64,000 nt of DNA. Source: Streptomyces rapamycinicus NRRL 5491. Its GTDB lineage: Bacteria > Actinomycetota > Actinomycetes > Streptomycetales > Streptomycetaceae. The notes under the pieces are model-generated. The model was not told where the DNA came from, ran no database searches, and was given only the letters and a program-made list of their open reading frames with translations. Location: positions 2,852,001 through 2,916,000 of the forward strand of contig NZ_CP085193.1 in the NCBI RefSeq assembly GCF_024298965.1, read 5' to 3'. Position 1 is the first letter of the stretch; every line of letters starts with the position of its first letter. This document shows positions 60,283 through 64,000 of the stretch, piece by piece. Both the position numbers and the translations under genes were made by a program.

Positions 60283-60972
60283 TCACGGGTGGTACAGCTT
60301 GACCACGGCGGTCGTGGCGGTGCGCTTGAAGTCGGCCAGCGGTGCCAGGTCGTAGTCGCCCATCTCGCCCCACGTCACGACGGTGACGGTCCGGCCGTCG
60401 CGGCCCACGCCGAAGAGGTGGATACCGGGCTCCGAGTCCGGGTACGAGGTGTGGACGCCGTAGACATGGGCGCCGTCCTCGGCCGTCAGGGCGCCGTAGT
60501 CCCGCCATGAGGCGGTGCCCTCCGGGAACCGGGCCTCCCAGTCGGCGGCGCAGTTCCGGATCTTCTTCTCGGCCGCGGCGGCGAGCTTGCGGGCCGCCTC
60601 CACCGTGCCGGTCCTGACCACGATCTGGGTGGCGCCGGTGTCGTACTCGGTCCAGAAGGTGCGGTGGGTCGCCCCGGCCGACGGGAAGGTCTTCTCCACG
60701 CAGAACGGAGGCGTCTCGGGCAGGCCCTTGGTGACGTCACTCGCGTACCAGTCGGAGCTCGGATGCGGCGGGAGCTCCCTCGGCACGAGGTGGGCGGGGG
60801 TGCGTTGGGGCACGACCGCCCGCGCCTCCGCCCGAGTCTGGGTCTGGGTTTGGGCCTGGGCCTGGGCCGACGGTGCATGGGCCTGGGCCGGCCCGGTCCC
60901 GGCCACGACCCCGACGGCCGCTGCCACGACGCCGAGCGCGGCGCCGCGGAATGAGTGCGTGGGCTTGCGCAT
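60283..60972 (-). CDS. Secreted protein with PknH-like sensor-domain resemblance
   Basis: 229 aa from ATG 60972. Signal peptide FRGAALGVVAAAVGVVAGTGPAQAHA, then a Gln/Ala/Thr-rich stretch (QAQAQTQTQTRAEARA). The mature domain (FCVEKTFPSAGATHRTFWT, VRTGTVEAARKLAAAAEKKIRNCAADWE, GRTVTVVTWGEMG) has two Cys and resembles PknH-type extracellular sensor domains or SCO-type exported proteins. No lipobox. It may act outside the cell. It is divergent from the membrane HTH gene (244 nt), so joint regulation is possible. Confidence 0.7.
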   Translation of the reverse strand: MRKPTHSFRGAALGVVAAAVGVVAGTGPAQAHAPSAQAQAQTQTQTRAEARAVVPQRTPAHLVPRELPPHPSSDWYASDVTKGLPETPPFCVEKTFPSAGATHRTFWTEYDTGATQIVVRTGTVEAARKLAAAAEKKIRNCAADWEARFPEGTASWRDYGALTAEDGAHVYGVHTSYPDSEPGIHLFGVGRDGRTVTVVTWGEMGDYDLAPLADFKRTATTAVVKLYHP

Positions 60973-61216
60973 GAGGTGTTTCCCCGTCTCTTCCCGATCT
61001 CAGGGTTCAGCATGTCGCCGCCGCACCGGCAGGTCGCGGCGGCAGGACAAGCGTGTGCGCCACCTGGCCGTGGCGGCTACGACCGGCGGGGCATTCGGGA
61101 CGCTGGAACGCCTGCACGTACGCTGACTTGGGGGTATGACAACACCCTGGAACGCGCTCGTGGGACGCCCACGGGACGACGCGCGGCGCCGGGGACGATA
61201 TTGGGGGGTGGTGGGC

Positions 61217-63292
61217 GTGGGGAACGCCAAAGAGGTCGAGGACTTCGCCGAGAGACTGCGAGCGCTGAAGGAGCGCTCGGGCCGCAGTTACGGCTCGCTG
61301 GCCACACGACTGCACGTCAGCACGTCCACGCTGCACCGCTACTGCAACGGCGACGCGGTCCCGACGGACTACGCCCCCGTCGAGCGCTTCGCCCGGCTGT
61401 GCGGCGCCACCCCCGAGGAACTGGTCGCGCTCCACCGCCGCTGGATCCTCGCGGACGCCGCGAAGCGCCGCGCGCGAGAGAGTGCGATGTCGGCTCCGCG
61501 CGGGGGCGAGGACGCGGCCGACGGCCCGGCCACGGATGGCACCGCGCGGCGGATGGACGCCCGGTCCGGTGGCGGTGAGCCTCGGCAGTCGGCCGACGTA
61601 CGAGGCGCCGACGCCGCCTCGAACGCGTCCGGGACCACCGCGGCGCCCGCCGCGCCTCCGGCCGCCGATCGTCGTCAGGGGCGCGTCACGACGCCTGGCC
61701 CGGGCCCGGTGACCGACCCTCAGCGGGATGCGGCCACGTCCACCAGGCCGGAGGCCGGTGCGGGCTCGCGCGACGCTCAGCCGGGCGCCGCAGCCGATGA
61801 GCGACACGACACCGCCGCCCCGGCCGACGCGTCGAGGGCCGCTCCGATGCCCGACGCCCACCCGGCCGCGCGCCGCGCATCCGCCGCGGCCGACCCCGCG
61901 TCGGGCCGCCCCGGAGACGACGACGGCCCGGACCGGTCGGCACAGACCCATCGCACCGCGCACCGCGGCGCGGCCGCACACCCGGACGGCGACCCACACC
62001 AGCGCGCCGACGCCAACGACCGGGCGGACCGCACCTTGGCCGACGGCACCCACACCCAACTGTCCGGCGCGGCCACGGCCGAGGCCGAACCCCCGGCCCC
62101 CGGGCAGGCCCAACCACCCCGCCCTTGGTCCCCGGCCACCGGGCGGGCCGACGCCACCGACCGGGCCGACCGCAGCCGACCCCAAGCACCCGCCGCACCC
62201 ACGGCCACCGGCAAGGCCCAGGCCGAACGCACGGCCACCGGCAAGACCGGACCCGCCGCCACCGGCAAGGCCCAGCCCCCGCCCGCCAAGCGAGCCCGTT
62301 TGCGGGCCGTGGCGGCGAACGCGACGGACACCGCCACCGCCTTACGCGCACGGCGGCCATGGGCGCTGCTCGCCGGGGCCGCCGCAGTGGTCGTGCTCGC
62401 CGTCACCGCGGTCGAGGTGCGGCCGCCCGGGGATGACGGCCGTAAGGACACCGCGGCCGTGCCTCCCTCCGCCGCGCCCACCTCCACGCCGCCCGCCGGG
62501 TCGACCGCCCGGGGCCATCTGGATCGTCAGAAGACGGACGGCGACGAGGAGTCCGGCGCCCCGGGCGGTGACGACAACAAGGGCGAACGCGGCAAGGAGC
62601 GGGGGGCCAAGGGGGACGCCTCCGGCTCGCCGACGCCCGGCGCGACCAAGGGGACGGACCACGGCGGGTCCACCCAGGTCCCGCTCACCCTCTCCACCCG
62701 TTCCCACGTCTGGGAGAACGGCTGCGGCCACCGCTATCTCATCGACCGGCCCCCGACCCGGGTCGCCCCGCCGCCCACCGAGCAGGACGCCCCGACATGG
62801 GCCGCCGCCCATGACGCGGTGCACGGCGGGACCACCAATGTGGAGGTCACGGTGCAGGGCCGGGCCTCGTCGGCCGTCGTCCTCCAGGCCCTGCACGTAC
62901 GGGTCGTGGGCCGCCGCACCCCGCTCGCGTGGTCGTCGTTCGCCATGGACAACGGCTGCGGGGGCTCCCTCACCCCGCGCGCCTTCTCGGTGAATCTGGA
63001 CGCCGCCCGTCCGCTGGCCCGTCCCACGGACGGCAATGACGCGGGCGAGCCGATCCCCGCCGTCCACTTCCCCTACCGCGTCTCGGCCTCGGATCCGGAG
63101 GTGCTGCTGGTCAACGCCCGGACGGCGGGCTGCGACTGCAGCTGGTACCTGGAGTTGGACTGGTCGAGCGGCGGCCGCTCGGGGACGGTGCGGATCGACG
63201 ACCGCGGCTCGCCGTTCCGCACCAGCAGTGTCAAGGGGCGCCCCGCCTATGCCTACGACTACGCGGACGGCACCTGGCACAAGAGCGACTGA
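61217..63292 (+). CDS. Membrane-spanning HTH regulator with extracellular domain
   Basis: 691 aa if started at GTG 61217; GTG 61208, 61211 or ATG 61136 are alternatives. An XRE-type HTH (VEDFAERLRALKERSGRSYGSLATRLHVSTSTLHRYCNG) is at the N-terminus. A long disordered Ala/Pro/Arg/Asp-rich linker (about 100-370) follows, then one membrane segment (WALLAGAAAVVVLAVTAVEV, about 379-399). A second linker precedes an extracellular domain (about 495-691) with Cys pairs (VWENGCGHRY, DNGCGGSL and TAGCDCSWYLELDW). This design suggests signal reception outside and DNA binding inside. No partner is identified. Confidence 0.82.
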   Translation: MGNAKEVEDFAERLRALKERSGRSYGSLATRLHVSTSTLHRYCNGDAVPTDYAPVERFARLCGATPEELVALHRRWILADAAKRRARESAMSAPRGGEDAADGPATDGTARRMDARSGGGEPRQSADVRGADAASNASGTTAAPAAPPAADRRQGRVTTPGPGPVTDPQRDAATSTRPEAGAGSRDAQPGAAADERHDTAAPADASRAAPMPDAHPAARRASAAADPASGRPGDDDGPDRSAQTHRTAHRGAAAHPDGDPHQRADANDRADRTLADGTHTQLSGAATAEAEPPAPGQAQPPRPWSPATGRADATDRADRSRPQAPAAPTATGKAQAERTATGKTGPAATGKAQPPPAKRARLRAVAANATDTATALRARRPWALLAGAAAVVVLAVTAVEVRPPGDDGRKDTAAVPPSAAPTSTPPAGSTARGHLDRQKTDGDEESGAPGGDDNKGERGKERGAKGDASGSPTPGATKGTDHGGSTQVPLTLSTRSHVWENGCGHRYLIDRPPTRVAPPPTEQDAPTWAAAHDAVHGGTTNVEVTVQGRASSAVVLQALHVRVVGRRTPLAWSSFAMDNGCGGSLTPRAFSVNLDAARPLARPTDGNDAGEPIPAVHFPYRVSASDPEVLLVNARTAGCDCSWYLELDWSSGGRSGTVRIDDRGSPFRTSSVKGRPAYAYDYADGTWHKSD

Positions 63293-63340
63293 CCCCCGGG
63301 GCCTCAGGGCCCCCAGGAGCCCCGGGAGCCCGGGCCCCCA

Positions 63341-63366
63341 GGTCCCGGTCCCCGGACCCCGGGACC
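63341..63366. terminator. Hairpin in C/G-rich gap
   Basis: Stem GGTCCCGG / CCGGGACC with a 10-nt loop, in a 122-nt gap of repeated CCCGGG-type motifs between convergent stops. Confidence 0.5.
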
Positions 63367-63414
63367 CAGGTCCAGGGACCCCGGGCCCTGCCCCCGGACA
63401 CACCGCCGCCTTCC

Positions 63415-64000
63415 TCACTCCACCGTCGTCGTCAGCCGCAGCGCCGCGTCCCGCACATCCGCGTGCGGATGGCCGCGCAGCGTGCGCAGCCGCTCCCGCC
63501 AGGGCTCCGCCCATTCCGTACGGGCCCCGGACACCTCCGTAAGGGTCGCGGCGAAGAGTCCGGAGGCGTGCCCGCCGTCCTCGTCGAGGTCCCGCGCGGC
63601 GCGCAGGAGGGCCGCGTCGGAGCCCGGCCGCGTGGCCGTGTTCAGCCGTCGGCGCAGGGTGTCGGCGGTACGGGCGGCGAGCGCGGGGCGGGTGGTGTGC
63701 AGCCGGGCGAGGCGGGCGAGGGCGGCGGCCAGCGGGCCGGGGCGGGCGTCCAGGTCGAGGGCGTTCACCAGCACATGGGCGGCCTCCTGGACGAACGTCT
63801 CGTATCCGGCGAGGAGTTCACCGGCGGCCCGCGCGGTGCGCCGGGTCACCCGGGGCCGCATCCGGGCCCGGGTGGCGAGCCGGTCGGCGAGGTGCCGGAT
63901 GCGGCGGTGGGCGGGGCGGTCCCGGTCCGGTTCGGCGTCGGGGCCGCCGGGCCGGGCGTCGGCGGTGGCGAGCGCGGCGAGCGCCCAGGCCAGCGGGTTG
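63415..64000 (-). CDS. Uncharacterised helical-repeat-like protein, 5' end beyond window
   Basis: Partial: the frame is open to the right edge (195 codons seen, without a stop), although an internal ATG at 63861 could be mistaken for the start. The product is Ala/Arg/Leu-rich and helical: NPLAWALAALATADARPG, RRIRHLADRLATRARM, ARTADTLRRRLNTA, LLRAARDLDEDGGHASGLFAATL, and a C-terminal LRTLRGHPHADVRDAALRLT. The last part resembles a HEAT-repeat. No catalytic motif is visible. Function unknown. Confidence 0.6.
   Translation of the reverse strand, partial: NPLAWALAALATADARPGGPDAEPDRDRPAHRRIRHLADRLATRARMRPRVTRRTARAAGELLAGYETFVQEAAHVLVNALDLDARPGPLAAALARLARLHTTRPALAARTADTLRRRLNTATRPGSDAALLRAARDLDEDGGHASGLFAATLTEVSGARTEWAEPWRERLRTLRGHPHADVRDAALRLTTTVE

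Overview
The window is about 73% G+C with extreme third-position GC bias. It carries GTG, TTG and probably one CTG start, an SsgA-like protein, a DUF397/XRE pair and a bldA-type TTA codon. Together these point to the chromosome of a Streptomyces. I see no rRNA or tRNA genes, CRISPR array, transposase or integrase.

Left part (1-7832). A minus-strand locus runs off the left edge. It holds a FabL-type enoyl reductase fused to a ketosynthase (cut by the edge), a separate acyltransferase-ACP protein, an FAD oxidoreductase, a 14-TM drug exporter, a free-standing LuxR domain with a TTA codon, and an IclR regulator. It looks like an unusual, reducing, fatty-acid-like polyketide locus. Next (7994-15292) is a tight, overlapping minus-strand operon: TagGH-type ABC exporter, family 2 glycosyltransferase, two CDP-alcohol phosphotransferases (one lacking a catalytic Asp), a glycerol-1-phosphate dehydrogenase homologue and a nucleotidyltransferase. 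This reads as synthesis and export of a phosphodiester-linked surface glycopolymer. A divergent galE fits that role.

Middle part (16675-32094). Mostly housekeeping and secreted functions: CDF metal exporter, IPP isomerase, an RsbW-like ATPase, a crotonase lacking both usual glutamates, an SCO6745-family protein, a 46-residue small protein, Tex, an unknown CxxC protein, a BCCT osmolyte transporter, and three exported peptidases (M14, S15, M1).

Right-middle part (32175-51217). An operon of RHH protein, DUF4097 protein and DrrAB-like ABC transporter; an MpaB-family oxygenase; a huge secreted GH2 beta-galactosidase with an inserted LamG domain, divergent from a MerR regulator; a hydrolase/LysR pair; a fatty-acid oxidation block (FadB, thiolase, CaiB); and a sugar-acid type MFS/aldolase operon.

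Right part (51382-64000). DUF1203, endonuclease V, YciI, DUF397/XRE, a second LysR, two paralogous small exported Cys proteins, a sigma factor fused to a zinc-finger/membrane/Ser-Pro-Thr tail, an SsgA-like protein, a GPP34 protein, a secreted protein, a membrane-spanning HTH regulator, and a partial helical-repeat-like gene at the right edge.

Two genome-scale patterns stand out. Two copies of a 230-300 bp element with terminal inverted repeats end exactly in the stop codons of two unrelated genes. Short tandem duplications, several copying the stop-codon context, follow the 3' ends of at least six genes.
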